From positions 520,001 through 584,000 of the forward strand of contig JAUSFB010000032.1 of assembly GCA_030651575.1 (NCBI GenBank): DNA of 64,000 nt, given 5' to 3'. The translations under genes were made by a program, and so were the position numbers. Within the stretch, counting starts at the first letter, position 1; each line of letters begins with the position of its first letter. Shown here one piece after another: positions 1 through 11,187 of the stretch. A model generated the notes under the pieces. The model searched no databases. It saw nothing but the letters and a program-made list of their open reading frames with translations, and was not told where the DNA came from. Source of the DNA: Phaeospirillum sp. Its GTDB lineage: Bacteria; Pseudomonadota; Alphaproteobacteria; Rhodospirillales; Magnetospirillaceae.

Positions 1-33
1 GATGTAGGAAACGGTAGCGAGACTAGCTGACAT
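1..33 (-). CDS. pntB: NAD(P) transhydrogenase subunit beta, N-terminal start only (partial, runs off window)
   Basis: Minus strand from 33 reads ATG TCA GCT AGT CTC GCT ACC GTT TCC TAC ATC (MSASLATVSYI), directly downstream of pntA. Confidence 0.5.
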   Translation of the reverse strand, partial: MSASLATVSYI

Positions 34-43
34 GGTGCCCCCC

Positions 44-1633
44 TTACTTGCGGAACATCGCCAACATGCGACGGGTGACGGCAAAGCCACCGAACATATT
101 GATGGAGGTGAGAATGATGCCGATAAACGCCAGGAAGCCGATCCAGAACCCCGGACGCGACACACTGGCCTCAAGCGGCGGAGAGATCTGGACCAGCGCC
201 CCGATGGCGATGATGCTGGAGATGGCGTTGGTGACGCTCATCAGCGGCGTGTGCAGAGCGGGAGTGACGTTCCAGACCACCATGTAACCGACGAAGCAGG
301 CCAGCACGAACACGGTGAGATGTCCCAGGAAGGCCGCCGGAGCATTGGCGCCGACGAACCAGAAGGCCAACGCGCCGATGCCAAAGACGATGGCCAGGGT
401 TTTGACGGGCATCGGACCGCTGCTGCCGTGGCCATGGCCGGACTTCTTCGCCGCGATGGGAGCGGCGGCGGCCGGCTTGGCCTGGGGCGGGGCGGCGGAG
501 AGCTTGGGCGGCGGCGGCGGCCAGGTGACGACGCCGTCCTTGATGACGGTGGCGCCGCGGATGACCTCGTCTTCCATGTTGACGTCGATGGTGCCATCCT
601 TGGCCTTGGCCAGTTCCTCGGTCATGCGCAGCAGATTGGTCGCATACAAGGTGCTGGACTGCTTGGACAGGCGCGACGGCAGATCGGTGTAGCCGATGAT
701 GGTGACGCCGTGGCGCACCACCACCTCGCCCGGAACGGTCAGCTCGCAATTGCCGCCCTGCTCCGAGGCCAGATCGACGATGACGCTGCCGGGACGCATG
801 CTCTGCACCATTTCGGTGGTGATGAGCTTGGGGGCGGGCTTGCCGGGGATCAGGGCCGTGGTGATGATGATATCGACGTCCTTGGCCTGCTTGGCGAAGG
901 TCTCCAACTGGGCCTTTTGAAAACCCTCGCTCATCACCTTGGCATAACCGCCGACACCGGTGCCTTCCTCCTGATAATCGACAGGGATGAATTCGGCGCC
1001 CATGGACTTGATCTGATCGCCGACCTCGGGCCGCGTATCATTGGCCCGGACGATGGCGCCAAGGCTGACGGCGGTGCCCAGGGCGGCAAGGCCGGCGACA
1101 CCGGCACCGATAACGAAGACCTTGGCCGGCGGCACCTTGCCCGCGGCGGTGATCTGGCCGGTGAAAAAGCGGCCGAAATGGTGCGCGGCCTCGATTACCG
1201 CACGATAGCCGGCGATGTTGGCCATGGAGGACAGGGCGTCCATCTTCTGGGCGCGCGACATGCGCGGAACGGAGTCCATGGCCAGCACGGTGATCTTCCG
1301 ATCGGCCAGCGCCTGAAGAAGGTCGGGATTCTGGGCAGGCCAGACGAAACTCACCAGGGTGGCGCCTTCCTTGACGAAGGCGACCTCGTCCATGCTGGGG
1401 GCGCGGACCTTGAAGACGATATCCGCCGAACTCCAAAGCTCGGCGGCGCTGCCGACGATCCTGGCCCCGGCGGCGACATAGGCGTCGTCGCCAAAGTTGG
1501 CCAGCGCACCGGCGCCGCTCTCCACGACAACCTCGAATCCCAACTTGATCAGCTTTTCAACGACATCGGGCACGCTCGCGACCCGCTTCTCGTTGGCATA
1601 AATTTCTTTTGGGATTCCAATGATCGAAGACAT
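44..1633 (-). CDS. pntA: NAD(P) transhydrogenase subunit alpha (fused alpha1/alpha2)
   Basis: [38 protein letters not shown]..., AlaDH/PNT domain ([28 protein letters not shown]) plus C-terminal TM helices. Confidence 0.95.
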   Translation of the reverse strand: MSSIIGIPKEIYANEKRVASVPDVVEKLIKLGFEVVVESGAGALANFGDDAYVAAGARIVGSAAELWSSADIVFKVRAPSMDEVAFVKEGATLVSFVWPAQNPDLLQALADRKITVLAMDSVPRMSRAQKMDALSSMANIAGYRAVIEAAHHFGRFFTGQITAAGKVPPAKVFVIGAGVAGLAALGTAVSLGAIVRANDTRPEVGDQIKSMGAEFIPVDYQEEGTGVGGYAKVMSEGFQKAQLETFAKQAKDVDIIITTALIPGKPAPKLITTEMVQSMRPGSVIVDLASEQGGNCELTVPGEVVVRHGVTIIGYTDLPSRLSKQSSTLYATNLLRMTEELAKAKDGTIDVNMEDEVIRGATVIKDGVVTWPPPPPKLSAAPPQAKPAAAAPIAAKKSGHGHGSSGPMPVKTLAIVFGIGALAFWFVGANAPAAFLGHLTVFVLACFVGYMVVWNVTPALHTPLMSVTNAISSIIAIGALVQISPPLEASVSRPGFWIGFLAFIGIILTSINMFGGFAVTRRMLAMFRK

Positions 1634-2185
1634 GGCTTCTCCTGTGTTTCATTGGCGTTGCATCTCGCCCCGCACCATAGCGCCGACGCAGACACGTGAA
1701 TTGAGACTCGGCGCGTAATCAGGCATTGACTACGTATTGTGTGAAGCGAAACGCGACAGAACCCGTCTATGTCAGCGCATCCCACCATCGCTGCAAAAAT
1801 CAACACTATTCCAGCGATCAATGCAATGTCCTAAAGGTCAAAGCCGCTGGATTCTTCATACGAGATCTATGGATAGCGATTATGGCCATTCTGTAAAAAC
1901 GACTTTGCCGTGTCATGATCGCTTCCGTGACCATGCCCCCTCACCGAATCCCGCGCCCGATTTGATGGCCGCCGCAATGATGCGTCGCGGCATAAACCAC
2001 GTTTTCGGGTCACGGGCGAGCGGTCAATCGCCGGTTACACCTTCTGAGTAGGAACAATGGTGGAGTGCCCACCACCCGTCAAGGTAGGCTTGTCAGGACA
2101 TGCCGCCTCCCGGCATGATGACCGCCGGAAACGCCGCTTTGAATCGGGCCGGATAACATCCGCCAGGCATCGGGAGAACAGCCGG

Positions 2186-3010
2186 ATGAAGGCAAGTTTG
2201 CTCGGCATCGTCACGATAACCCTGGCCGCGGCTCCGGCGATGGCCGAGCCGGTGGGCTTCCGTTACGAGATCATGTGGGGCGGCTTTCACGCCGGCGACC
2301 TGGCCATCACCCGCGACGACCGGGAATCCTCCAGCCGGACCGGCATGTCCATCCGAACCGTCGGCCTGTTCGACAAGCTGCTGCGCCTGCGCTTTTCAGC
2401 CGAGGGAAGCAGCCGGCTGACCCATGGCGCCGACCCCGCCTCCGAGTCCTATCAGACCCGCTACCGCAACCGATACCAAGAGCACCTTTTACGGATCGTC
2501 TTTGGATTGGATGGCGAGCCCATGACCATGATCGACGAAGTGGTGGAACGCTTTGCCCCGCCCCCCGACGATGACGAGCCCAACCCGCCGGTCACACCGG
2601 AAAGCCGCCGGGGCGCCATGGACCCGCTGACCAACGTGACGATCCTGGGCCGCAAGGCCAGAGCGGCGCTGGAGGGCGGCCCCACCCATTTCCGCACCGC
2701 CTCATTCGATGGACGCCGAGCCTACGATTTCGAGGTGACGGTGCTAGGCCGCGGCCCCATCAGCATCCGTGACCGTGAATTCGACGCCATCGCCCTTCGG
2801 ATGGTTCTGGCCCCCGTCGCCGGCTTCAAGGCTAAATTCCGCCGGCTGTGGGAAGACGCCGAATACACGGTTCATCTCGACCCGGACTCCTTGCTGCCGC
2901 TCCGGGTCATGACGGACAGCTTCACCGCCGCCACCGTCATCAACGCCCTGGAGCCCTGCCGGGTCGCGGCAGAGCAGTGTGCCCCCCGTTTGACCGGAAA
3001 TTCTCGCTAA
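2186..3010 (+). CDS. DUF3108-type secreted protein
   Basis: Signal peptide MKASLLGIVTITLAAAPAMA; FRYEIMWGGFHAGDLAI and DPDSLLPLRV are typical of DUF3108; in-frame ATG at 2186. Confidence 0.7.
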   Translation: MKASLLGIVTITLAAAPAMAEPVGFRYEIMWGGFHAGDLAITRDDRESSSRTGMSIRTVGLFDKLLRLRFSAEGSSRLTHGADPASESYQTRYRNRYQEHLLRIVFGLDGEPMTMIDEVVERFAPPPDDDEPNPPVTPESRRGAMDPLTNVTILGRKARAALEGGPTHFRTASFDGRRAYDFEVTVLGRGPISIRDREFDAIALRMVLAPVAGFKAKFRRLWEDAEYTVHLDPDSLLPLRVMTDSFTAATVINALEPCRVAAEQCAPRLTGNSR

Positions 3011-3151
3011 TCCGAGGGCATTCGCCAACATCTTACGCTGTAACGACTTGTAACGTTCGGGTCGCATATATTAGACTTTATGGATTAATAATTTTCGGCC
3101 TCCCCGGACAATCCGGACTCGAATGGCCGGAAACTCGGGGAGGAAAACCGG

Positions 3152-5308
3152 ATGAACCTTTCAGGTGCATTTTCGGGATTACGGATCTCGGCCCGCCTCT
3201 GGTTGCTGGGCGGGGTGCCGCTGGTTGGTCTGGCCGTGGTTTTCGTGGCGGATTCGCTTCAGCTCAGGGCGGAGATGGTCGCCGCGCGCGAAGTCAAGTT
3301 GCGCCATGTGGTCGAAGCCGCCTCCGGTGTGCTGGACCACTTTGCCGAAGAGGCCAAGCAAGGCCGCCTGACCGAAGCCCAGGCGAAGACCGCCGCCATG
3401 GCTTCCATCAGGAAGATGCGCTACGACAAGGCCGAGTATCTGTGGATCAACGATCTGGGGAAGCCGGTTCCCGTCGTCATCATGCACCCGATCTCACCGG
3501 CGCTTGACGGCAAGATCCTCGACGACGCCAAATTCAACAAAGCCACCGCCATGAGCGAAGGCAGCGCCGGCAAAGTTGAGCCGCTCGACCATATCAACCT
3601 GTTCAAGGCCATGGTCATGGTGGTCGAAAAGGCCGGCCACGGCTATGTCAGCTACGACTGGCCAAAGCCCAAGGAGGGCGGCGGCACCAGCACTGAAACC
3701 TTCCCCAAATTATCCTACGTCAAGGGATTCGCGCCCTGGGGCTGGCTGATCGGCTCGGGCGTCTATATCGACGACATCGATATGGCCTTCGAGGCGGAAC
3801 TGGTCCGGCGCGGCGTGATATTGGGGCTGATCTTGCTGGTGGTCGGCGGCATCGGGCTGGTGATCAGCCGCAGCATCTCATCAGGCTTCAAGGCCCTGGG
3901 CGCGGATATCGACACCGTCCGCCATGGCGATCTCGGCGCCCCCCTGTCCCTCAGCGTCAACCGACGGGACGAGTTCGGCGAAGTCGCCGGAGTTCTGGTG
4001 GAAATGGCTGAAAACCGCCGCCTGCTCGACACCGCCGATCAACAGCGCCAAAGCACCCAGCGCAAGGCCGATCACGACCGTTATCTCATGCAGCGCAACA
4101 TGCTGCGTTCACTGGTTCAGGCGGCCATGCTCGGCAACGAGGCCATGATCACCCTGTCCAAGATGAAGTACGAAATCGACCAGTCCACCACCGAAGTCAA
4201 CCGCATGGCCATCGCCATCGATGAAATGAGCGATTCGATCCAGGCCATTTCCACCGACAGCAACAGCGCCGCCGGAGGAGCCGGCATAGCCGGCGATGCC
4301 GCCAATAGCGGCCTCAACGCCAGCCGGGACGCCTTGTCGGCGTTCGAACGCATCGTCACTGCGGTCAGCAGCGCCGGGGCCAAGGTCGAGGGACTGGCCG
4401 AGGCGTCGGCCCAGATCGGCGAGATCGTCACCGCCATCGAGGCGGTGGCCGGACAAACCAACCTGCTGGCGCTCAACGCCACCATCGAGGCGGCGCGGGC
4501 CGGCGAGGCGGGCAAGGGCTTTGCCGTGGTCGCCAACGAGGTCAAAACCCTGGCCAACCAGACCGCCAAGGCCACCGTCGATATCCGCTCGCGCATCGAA
4601 TCCCTGCAAGGCGAGATGGGGGCCATCGTCGGCGCCATCGATCAAAGCACCTCCGCCGTCTCGGATGGCCGCGCCCTGGTGGGCGCCCTGGGCGAGCGGT
4701 TGCACGGCATCGCCGATCAGGTCAGCTCGGTTCAGCAAAGCATGACCACGATCTCCGGCGTGCTGGAAGGCCAGTCGGGAACCGCCGGACGACTGGCCTC
4801 CGGCACGACCCAGATGGTCCATCTGGCCCGTCAGAACAACGAATTGCTGAGTGAAGTCCTGGAATCCATGGGCCGCATGAGCCAACACCTGGACTCCCAG
4901 GTCGGCAATTACGCCAATCTGGGCTCGGGCGCCCTGTTGGTGGAAATCGCCAAGAACGATCACATCGCCTTCAAGCGCCGCGTGCTGGACGGTGTCCTGG
5001 GCCGCACCGATCTCAAGGCCGACGCCATTCCCGACCACCATGGCTGCCGCCTGGGCAAGTGGTACGACGCCATCACCGACCAGACCGTGCTCGGCAATTC
5101 CGCCTATACCTGTCTGGTCAATCCCCACCAGCAGGTCCATGCCGCTGCCAAGGTCGCCTTGACTCTGTCGCGAGAGGGCAACCTGAAGGAAGCCTTCAAC
5201 GCGCTGGAGGAGATGAACACCGCCTCGGTCAGCGTGGTGACCATGCTGGAGAATCTGGCGACCGAACTGAACAAGATGGAAGAGACCCGCCTGCTGGTGA
5301 CGGGATAG
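3152..5308 (+). CDS. methyl-accepting chemotaxis protein with sCache-type sensor and C-terminal CZB (zinc-binding) domain
   Basis: N-terminal [31 protein letters not shown] (Cache), MCP signalling hairpin ([33 protein letters not shown]), C-terminal [19 protein letters not shown] (CZB). Confidence 0.92.
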   Translation: MNLSGAFSGLRISARLWLLGGVPLVGLAVVFVADSLQLRAEMVAAREVKLRHVVEAASGVLDHFAEEAKQGRLTEAQAKTAAMASIRKMRYDKAEYLWINDLGKPVPVVIMHPISPALDGKILDDAKFNKATAMSEGSAGKVEPLDHINLFKAMVMVVEKAGHGYVSYDWPKPKEGGGTSTETFPKLSYVKGFAPWGWLIGSGVYIDDIDMAFEAELVRRGVILGLILLVVGGIGLVISRSISSGFKALGADIDTVRHGDLGAPLSLSVNRRDEFGEVAGVLVEMAENRRLLDTADQQRQSTQRKADHDRYLMQRNMLRSLVQAAMLGNEAMITLSKMKYEIDQSTTEVNRMAIAIDEMSDSIQAISTDSNSAAGGAGIAGDAANSGLNASRDALSAFERIVTAVSSAGAKVEGLAEASAQIGEIVTAIEAVAGQTNLLALNATIEAARAGEAGKGFAVVANEVKTLANQTAKATVDIRSRIESLQGEMGAIVGAIDQSTSAVSDGRALVGALGERLHGIADQVSSVQQSMTTISGVLEGQSGTAGRLASGTTQMVHLARQNNELLSEVLESMGRMSQHLDSQVGNYANLGSGALLVEIAKNDHIAFKRRVLDGVLGRTDLKADAIPDHHGCRLGKWYDAITDQTVLGNSAYTCLVNPHQQVHAAAKVALTLSREGNLKEAFNALEEMNTASVSVVTMLENLATELNKMEETRLLVTG

Positions 5309-5343
5309 GGGCGCGCCGCGCGCCCCTGCCTCCCCCCCCCTGG

Positions 5344-7128
5344 CTACATCGTCTCCAGCTCGTCGATGAAGCCGACCACCACATCCAGTCCCTGACGCCA
5401 GAAATCGGGATCGCCGGCGTCGAGGCCGAACGGCTCCAGCAACTCGCGATGCCGGAGCGTGCCGCCGGAACGCAGCATCTGGAGATACTTGGCGGGAAAG
5501 TCGGGCACCCCTCCCTTGGCATGAACCGAATACAGCGAATTCACCAGACAATCGCCAAAGGCATAGGCGTAGACGTAGAACGGCGAGTGGATGAAGTGCG
5601 GGATATAGGTCCAGAAATGACGATACTCGTCATCGAAGCGCACGGCTGGGCCGAGGCTCTCCGACTGCACCTTCATCCACAACGCGCCGATGGCTTCGGG
5701 CGACAGCTCGCCGTGGTGACGTTCCTCGTGCAGCAGTGACTCGAAGTCGTAAAAGGCGATCTGGCGGACCACGGTGTTAAGCATGTCCTCGACCTTGGAG
5801 GCCAGCATGATGCGGCGGCTCTTGGCCGAGGTCTCGCGCTCCAGCATGGAGCGGAAGGTCAGCATTTCACCGAACACCGAGGCGGTCTCGGCCAGGGTCA
5901 GCGGCGTATCGGCCATCAACAGCCCCTGCCCGCCCGCCAGCACCTGGTGCACCCCATGCCCCAACTCGTGGGCCAGGGTCATGACATCGCGGGTCTTGCC
6001 CTGGAAATTGACCAGCAGATAGGGGTGGACCGCCGGCACCGTCGGATGGGCGAAAGCGCCGGGCGATTTGCCCGGCCGGACCGACGCGTCGATCCAGTTG
6101 TTGTCGAAGAAACGCCGCCCCACCGCCGCCATCTCGGGCGAGAAGGCCCCATAGGCCCCCAGCACGGTGTCGCGCGCCTGCTCCCAGGTGTATTTGCGGT
6201 CGTCATCGTCGGGTAGGGGGGCGTTGCGGTCCCAGTAGTCCAGCTTGTCGACGCCGAACCACTTGGCCTTCAGGGCGTAATAACGGTGGGACAGGGGCTT
6301 GAAAGCCCCCTTGACCGCCGCCGCCAGGGCATCGACCACATGGTCCTCGACCTGATTGGACAGGTTGCGATAGGACTGTGGCCGGGGATAGTTGCGCCAC
6401 TTGTCGTCGATCTCCTTTTCCTTGGCCAAGGTGTTGGTGATCAGGGCGAACAGCGGGGCGTTCTCGCCCAGGACGCCGCCCAGGGACTTGGCCGCCGCCT
6501 TGCGCTTGGCGCCGTCGGTGTCCGACAGCAGGTTAAGCACCTCGGCCGAGGTCAGGGTCTCGCCGTCCAGGGGAAAACGCAGCCGCGCCATGGTTTCGTC
6601 GAACAGCCGGTTCCAGGCCGCGCTGCCCACCACATGCCGCTCGTGCAGCATCTTTTCCAATTCATCCGACAATTGATGCGGCCGGAACATGCGGACATCA
6701 CGCAGCCACGACGCGTAATGCCCCGCCTCCGGCGCTGTCAACAGCTCGGCCAGCCGATCATCGGCCAGCCGGTTGATTTCCAGGGTGAAAAATAAGGTGT
6801 GGGTCGAGATTTCGGTGCCCCGCTCCTGCATGCCCTGATAGAACCGGCCGCGCTCGGGATCGGAGACATTGGCGGAATAAAGCAGCTGGGCATAGGACAT
6901 CGCCCGGTAGATGCTTTCGTTGATGCCTTCATACTCGGCGATGGCGCGACCGAAATCCCTGCCCGATAGCGTCGCCAGCTTGCCGGCGTAGGCCAACTCG
7001 AACGCCTTGGCGAGATCCGTGGCGGCGACAAGATCCGATTCCAGATTCGGCGCTTCCGGCGATGAATAGAGATCGGAAAGATTCCACTCGGGAACGGCAC
7101 CGAGATCGGTCTTGGCTTGATGATTCAT
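5344..7128 (-). CDS. pepF: M3 family oligoendopeptidase F
   Basis: LAHELGHGVHQ zinc metallopeptidase motif; full-length 594 aa M3 architecture. Confidence 0.9.
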   Translation of the reverse strand: MNHQAKTDLGAVPEWNLSDLYSSPEAPNLESDLVAATDLAKAFELAYAGKLATLSGRDFGRAIAEYEGINESIYRAMSYAQLLYSANVSDPERGRFYQGMQERGTEISTHTLFFTLEINRLADDRLAELLTAPEAGHYASWLRDVRMFRPHQLSDELEKMLHERHVVGSAAWNRLFDETMARLRFPLDGETLTSAEVLNLLSDTDGAKRKAAAKSLGGVLGENAPLFALITNTLAKEKEIDDKWRNYPRPQSYRNLSNQVEDHVVDALAAAVKGAFKPLSHRYYALKAKWFGVDKLDYWDRNAPLPDDDDRKYTWEQARDTVLGAYGAFSPEMAAVGRRFFDNNWIDASVRPGKSPGAFAHPTVPAVHPYLLVNFQGKTRDVMTLAHELGHGVHQVLAGGQGLLMADTPLTLAETASVFGEMLTFRSMLERETSAKSRRIMLASKVEDMLNTVVRQIAFYDFESLLHEERHHGELSPEAIGALWMKVQSESLGPAVRFDDEYRHFWTYIPHFIHSPFYVYAYAFGDCLVNSLYSVHAKGGVPDFPAKYLQMLRSGGTLRHRELLEPFGLDAGDPDFWRQGLDVVVGFIDELETM

Positions 7129-7197
7129 ATGTACTGACTCCTTGCCCGAGGACCAAATATAGATATGACTGGCGGCAACGAACAGGGAGATTGACGT

Positions 7198-9033
7198 ATG
7201 GTGGATATTCGCACCTGCCCCAGCCTGCCGGCCATGTTCCTGGAACAGGCCAAGGATATGGGGCAGCGCCCGTTCCTGTGGGCCAAGCGGGGGGGAGTCT
7301 GGCGCGTCCTGTCATGGCGGGACGTCGCCCTCGACGTCGTGGCCCTGGCCGGCGGTTTGCGGGCTCTGGGCCTGGAGCCCGGCGACCGGGTGGCCCTGGT
7401 TTCGGAGAACCGGCCGGAATGGGTGATCGCCGATCTGGCGATCATGGCCGCCGGCGGAATCACCGTTCCCGCCTACACCACCAACACCGTCGCCGACCAC
7501 CTTCATATCCTGGATAATTCCGGCGCCCGGCTTGTCATCGTCTCCAGCCGCCAGTTGGCGGAACGAGTGCTTGCCGCCGCCACCCGCGCCGACCGCCAGC
7601 CGGGGGTGATCGCCATCGAGCCGCCGCCGCTGTCGCAATCGGCCGGAGTGGACATGCAGTCCTGGGGCGCGGTGCTGACCATGGGGCGTGAACCCGCCCT
7701 TGGCGACAAGGTCCGGCAAGGAATCAGCGAAGTGAAGCGCGACGATACCGCCTGCCTGATCTACACCTCCGGCACCGGCGGCGTTCCCAAGGGCGTCATG
7801 CTGTCGCACGGCGCCATCTTGCACAATTGCATGGGAGCGACCGGTGTCCTGAGGGGGCTCGGCCTGGACGACAACGTCTTCTTGTCGTTCCTGCCACTGT
7901 CGCACGCCTACGAGCACACCGCCGGCCTCCACTTTCCCATCTCCATCGGCGCCCAGATCTACTACGCCGAAAGCATCGAGCATCTGGCCGCCAATATGAC
8001 CGAGGTCCGGCCGACCATCATGACGGCGGTGCCCCGCCTTTATGAAAGCATGCGCACCCGTATCCTCAAGGGGCTGCCCAAGATAAGCCCCCTGCGCCGC
8101 AAGCTGTTCCTGGCCGCCCTGGCGCTGGGCGCGCGCCGGGTCCGGTCCGGCCGGCTGGGACCGCTGGAATCCATCGCCGATCTGATCTTGGAGCGACTGG
8201 TGCGCGACAAGGTCCGGGCGCGCTTTGGCGGCCGCCTCAAGGCCTTCGTCTCGGGCGGGGCGCCCCTGCCGGTGGAAATCGGAACCTTCTTCACCGCCCT
8301 TGGCATCCGCATCCTCCAGGGCTATGGCCAGACCGAAGCGGCCCCGGTGGTCAGTTGCAACCGCCCGGACAATGTCCGCATGGAGGCGGTCGGGCCGCCG
8401 CTGGACGGGGTCGAGGTCCACACCGCCCCGGACGGCGAAATCCTGATCCGGGGCGAGTTGGTCATGCAGGGCTATTGGCGCGACCCCGAAGCCACCGCCG
8501 CCGCTATCGACGCCGAAGGCTGGCTGCACAGCGGCGATATCGGCGTCATCGACCCCGATGGCGCCATCCGCATCACCGACCGCAAGAAGGATATCATCGT
8601 CAATTCCGGCGGCGACAACATCGCGCCGCAGAGGATCGAAAGCTTTCTCACCCTTCAGCCCGAGATCGCGCAGGCCATGGTCCATGGCGACCGCCGCCCA
8701 CATCTGGTGGCCCTGATCGTGCCCGACCAGGAATGGGCTGAAGGCTGGGCCAAGGCCAATGGCCGCGCCGGCCTCGGCGGCCTCGGCCACGATTCCGAGT
8801 TCCGCCGCGCCGTCGCCCAGGCGGTGGACCGGGTCAACGCTCAACTGTCCGCCATTGAAAGAATCCGCCGCTTTATCATAAGCGATGACCCACTTTCGGT
8901 GGAAAACGGCATGCTGACCCCTACCCTCAAAATCAGACGCCACAAGATCCGCGAAACCTTCGGTGATATCCTTGAAGGCTTGTATGAAGACAAGAAGCAA
9001 TCCATCGGCCACTCTGACCCCACATTTCTATGA
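7198..9033 (+). CDS. AMP-dependent long-chain acyl-CoA synthetase
   Basis: LIYTSGTGGVPKGVMLSH, YGQTEAAPVVSCN, HSGDIGVIDPDGAIRITDRKKDIIVNSGGDNIAP. Confidence 0.93.
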   Translation: MVDIRTCPSLPAMFLEQAKDMGQRPFLWAKRGGVWRVLSWRDVALDVVALAGGLRALGLEPGDRVALVSENRPEWVIADLAIMAAGGITVPAYTTNTVADHLHILDNSGARLVIVSSRQLAERVLAAATRADRQPGVIAIEPPPLSQSAGVDMQSWGAVLTMGREPALGDKVRQGISEVKRDDTACLIYTSGTGGVPKGVMLSHGAILHNCMGATGVLRGLGLDDNVFLSFLPLSHAYEHTAGLHFPISIGAQIYYAESIEHLAANMTEVRPTIMTAVPRLYESMRTRILKGLPKISPLRRKLFLAALALGARRVRSGRLGPLESIADLILERLVRDKVRARFGGRLKAFVSGGAPLPVEIGTFFTALGIRILQGYGQTEAAPVVSCNRPDNVRMEAVGPPLDGVEVHTAPDGEILIRGELVMQGYWRDPEATAAAIDAEGWLHSGDIGVIDPDGAIRITDRKKDIIVNSGGDNIAPQRIESFLTLQPEIAQAMVHGDRRPHLVALIVPDQEWAEGWAKANGRAGLGGLGHDSEFRRAVAQAVDRVNAQLSAIERIRRFIISDDPLSVENGMLTPTLKIRRHKIRETFGDILEGLYEDKKQSIGHSDPTFL

Positions 9034-9183
9034 ACACCTTGTTAACACACTGTGAATACAGGCTGAAAATGGTCCTTTTATCCGTTTCAAACACGGTTTA
9101 CCTTGCCTTTTATCAGGCAAACACCATAAATTCCTCCAACCTGAGCAGGCCAAAGCCTATACAGAACTCATATTTCAGTCTGG

Positions 9184-10101
9184 ATGCATATGGCCAGTCC
9201 CGCCTTCAAACTTCCCACCGCTGCGTCCCAAGCCCCACTGGACCTGTCGAAGGTCAAGGCCTTGGTCTGCGAACCGAGCGGCCTGCTTCGGCAAGGCATT
9301 CGGCTGGCGCTGAACAATGTGGGGATCCGCGCGATTACCGAGGCCAACACCTTCCTTGCCGCCCACAAGGCCTGCGAAGAGGGTGAACACGACTTCCTGG
9401 TCCTGAACCAGGAGATCGAGGCCAATGACGCAACCTATCTCCTGCGGGAAATGCGGGCGGGCAAGCTGGGCAAGGATCCGTTCGTCGTCTCCGTGATGCT
9501 GCTGGCGTCGCGGGAGGAGCCCATGGTCCGCGCCGCCATGAATTGCGGCCCTGACGACCTTCTGCTGATTCCCTTCGCCCCCGATCAATTGATGAATCGC
9601 CTGAAAGTGCTGGTGGAGCGCCGCAAGCCCTTCGTCGTCACCCATGACTATATCGGCCCCGACCGCCGCGGCGTTCCCCGGCCGGGAGTGACCTCCGCCA
9701 CCCAGTTCCACGTCCCCAACCCGGTCAGATCGCGCAGCCAGGGCATCCCCCAGGATCGCTACAACAAGCACCTGCAAGAGGTCGTCGCCGCCATGGCGGT
9801 CGAGCGGATCAAGCGTCTGGCGGCGACCATCGAATGGGAGTGCAACGCCCTTACGGTCAGCTTCCGCGACAGCGCCGCGACGCCCGAAACAACGTTCCGC
9901 AGCCTGATAAAGCTGGATTCAGTCTGTGAAGAGCTTTCCGACCGCGTCAGCAAGACACTGGGGCACGCCACGGATATTATCACAGGATATCTTACTGATA
10001 TTCGCAAACTCAAAAATACGCCAAGCAAAGTCACATTCTCGGATGTCGAACATTTAACTGTCAGCGGACGTAAAATTTACGGGACGTATACGTCGCGATA
10101 G
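9184..10101 (+). CDS. response-regulator-like protein with degenerate receiver domain
   Basis: Receiver-like fold VKALVCEPSGLLRQGIRLALNNVG...HDFLVLNQEIEAND...; phosphoacceptor position appears to be N. Confidence 0.65.
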   Translation: MHMASPAFKLPTAASQAPLDLSKVKALVCEPSGLLRQGIRLALNNVGIRAITEANTFLAAHKACEEGEHDFLVLNQEIEANDATYLLREMRAGKLGKDPFVVSVMLLASREEPMVRAAMNCGPDDLLLIPFAPDQLMNRLKVLVERRKPFVVTHDYIGPDRRGVPRPGVTSATQFHVPNPVRSRSQGIPQDRYNKHLQEVVAAMAVERIKRLAATIEWECNALTVSFRDSAATPETTFRSLIKLDSVCEELSDRVSKTLGHATDIITGYLTDIRKLKNTPSKVTFSDVEHLTVSGRKIYGTYTSR

Positions 10102-10214
10102 CTTACAACCCTCCCATCAGTATGCCCCGCTTCATCTGCTGACGCCGTGGCGATATTCCCACACAAATGCTAGATTGAAAGTGATCCGGCGCATCGCCTG
10201 GGGGGATCGCCATC

Positions 10215-11168
10215 ATGTTGATCAACCGAACCGATTCCGCGACCTTTCAGGACCCGGAAGAAGTCTGCTCCAAGTCGCCATTCCGGGTTCTGGTGGTCGA
10301 AGACGATCTCGTTCACTTCACCTATTGCGAATACATCTTGCGCTCCATCTATGGCGACAAGCTGCTGCTGGAACGCGCGGTTGACTGCCTCGGCGCCATC
10401 GAGAAGCTGAACACCCAGGAATTCGAGATCTGCCTGCTGGACTATCTGGTCAAGGACGGCAACGCCAAGGACGTGCTGGCCCGCGTCGATTTCGGCCACG
10501 TCACCACCCCGGTCATCGTGGTCAGCGCCTTCGACGACCGCGACTTCGTGCTGGAAGCCTTGCGCCACGGCGCCGACGACTACGTCATCAAGGGCAAGTT
10601 CAGCGAAAACGACCTGCATCAGGCCATCCAGTATGCCATCTATCGCAAATACAAGGAGTTGCGGCTGCGCCAACGCGCCCTGTACGACCCGCTGACCGGT
10701 CTGGCCAACCGCCACCTGCTGTTTGACCGCCTGGACGAAGTCCACCGCTTCTCCACCCGGCATGACGAGAAGTTCGCGGTCCTGGTCATCGACCTGGACA
10801 AGCTGAAACAGGTCAACGACACCATGGGTCACGAAGCCGGCGACCGCCTGATCCAGTGCTCCGCCAATGCCCTGATCGGCAGCATGCGGTCCAGCGACAC
10901 GATCGCCCGCGTCGGCGGCGACGAATTCGTCGCCATCTTGAAAAATATTCGGGACAAGGAGGGGGTGGCGCGCCTCTGCGACAGCATGCGACAGGCGATC
11001 GAGGCCAGGGCCGCGGCGGAGATCGGACTGACGAAGGATATCAGTTGCAGCATCGGCATTGCCGTCTTTCCCGATGACAGCTCCTCGCCGACCGAAATGC
11101 TGCGCATGGCCGACACCGCCATGTACACCGTCAAACGCGCTGGCGGCGGCAGCTTCAAGTTCGCCTGA
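10215..11168 (+). CDS. response regulator with GGDEF domain (diguanylate cyclase)
   Basis: VLVVEDDLVHFTYCEYIL..., EICLLDYLVKDG, DPLTGLANRHLL, ARVGGDEFVAIL. Confidence 0.92.
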   Translation: MLINRTDSATFQDPEEVCSKSPFRVLVVEDDLVHFTYCEYILRSIYGDKLLLERAVDCLGAIEKLNTQEFEICLLDYLVKDGNAKDVLARVDFGHVTTPVIVVSAFDDRDFVLEALRHGADDYVIKGKFSENDLHQAIQYAIYRKYKELRLRQRALYDPLTGLANRHLLFDRLDEVHRFSTRHDEKFAVLVIDLDKLKQVNDTMGHEAGDRLIQCSANALIGSMRSSDTIARVGGDEFVAILKNIRDKEGVARLCDSMRQAIEARAAAEIGLTKDISCSIGIAVFPDDSSSPTEMLRMADTAMYTVKRAGGGSFKFA

Positions 11169-11187
11169 CACCGCCGAGCCCGTGAAA

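Noticed and set aside
32-1699. 555-aa plus-strand ORF opposite pntA
   Set aside because: Shadow ORF of GC-rich coding DNA: low-complexity His/Asp/Gly/Arg composition, while the minus strand gives a full recognisable PntA.
5309-5343. ggggcgcgccgcgcgcccc palindrome considered as a terminator
   Set aside because: No U-tract on either side (followed by C-run); could be incidental GC palindrome between convergent genes.
4109-5551. 480-aa minus-strand ORF opposite the CZB chemoreceptor
   Set aside because: Same GC-skew shadow effect; no domain-like sequence.
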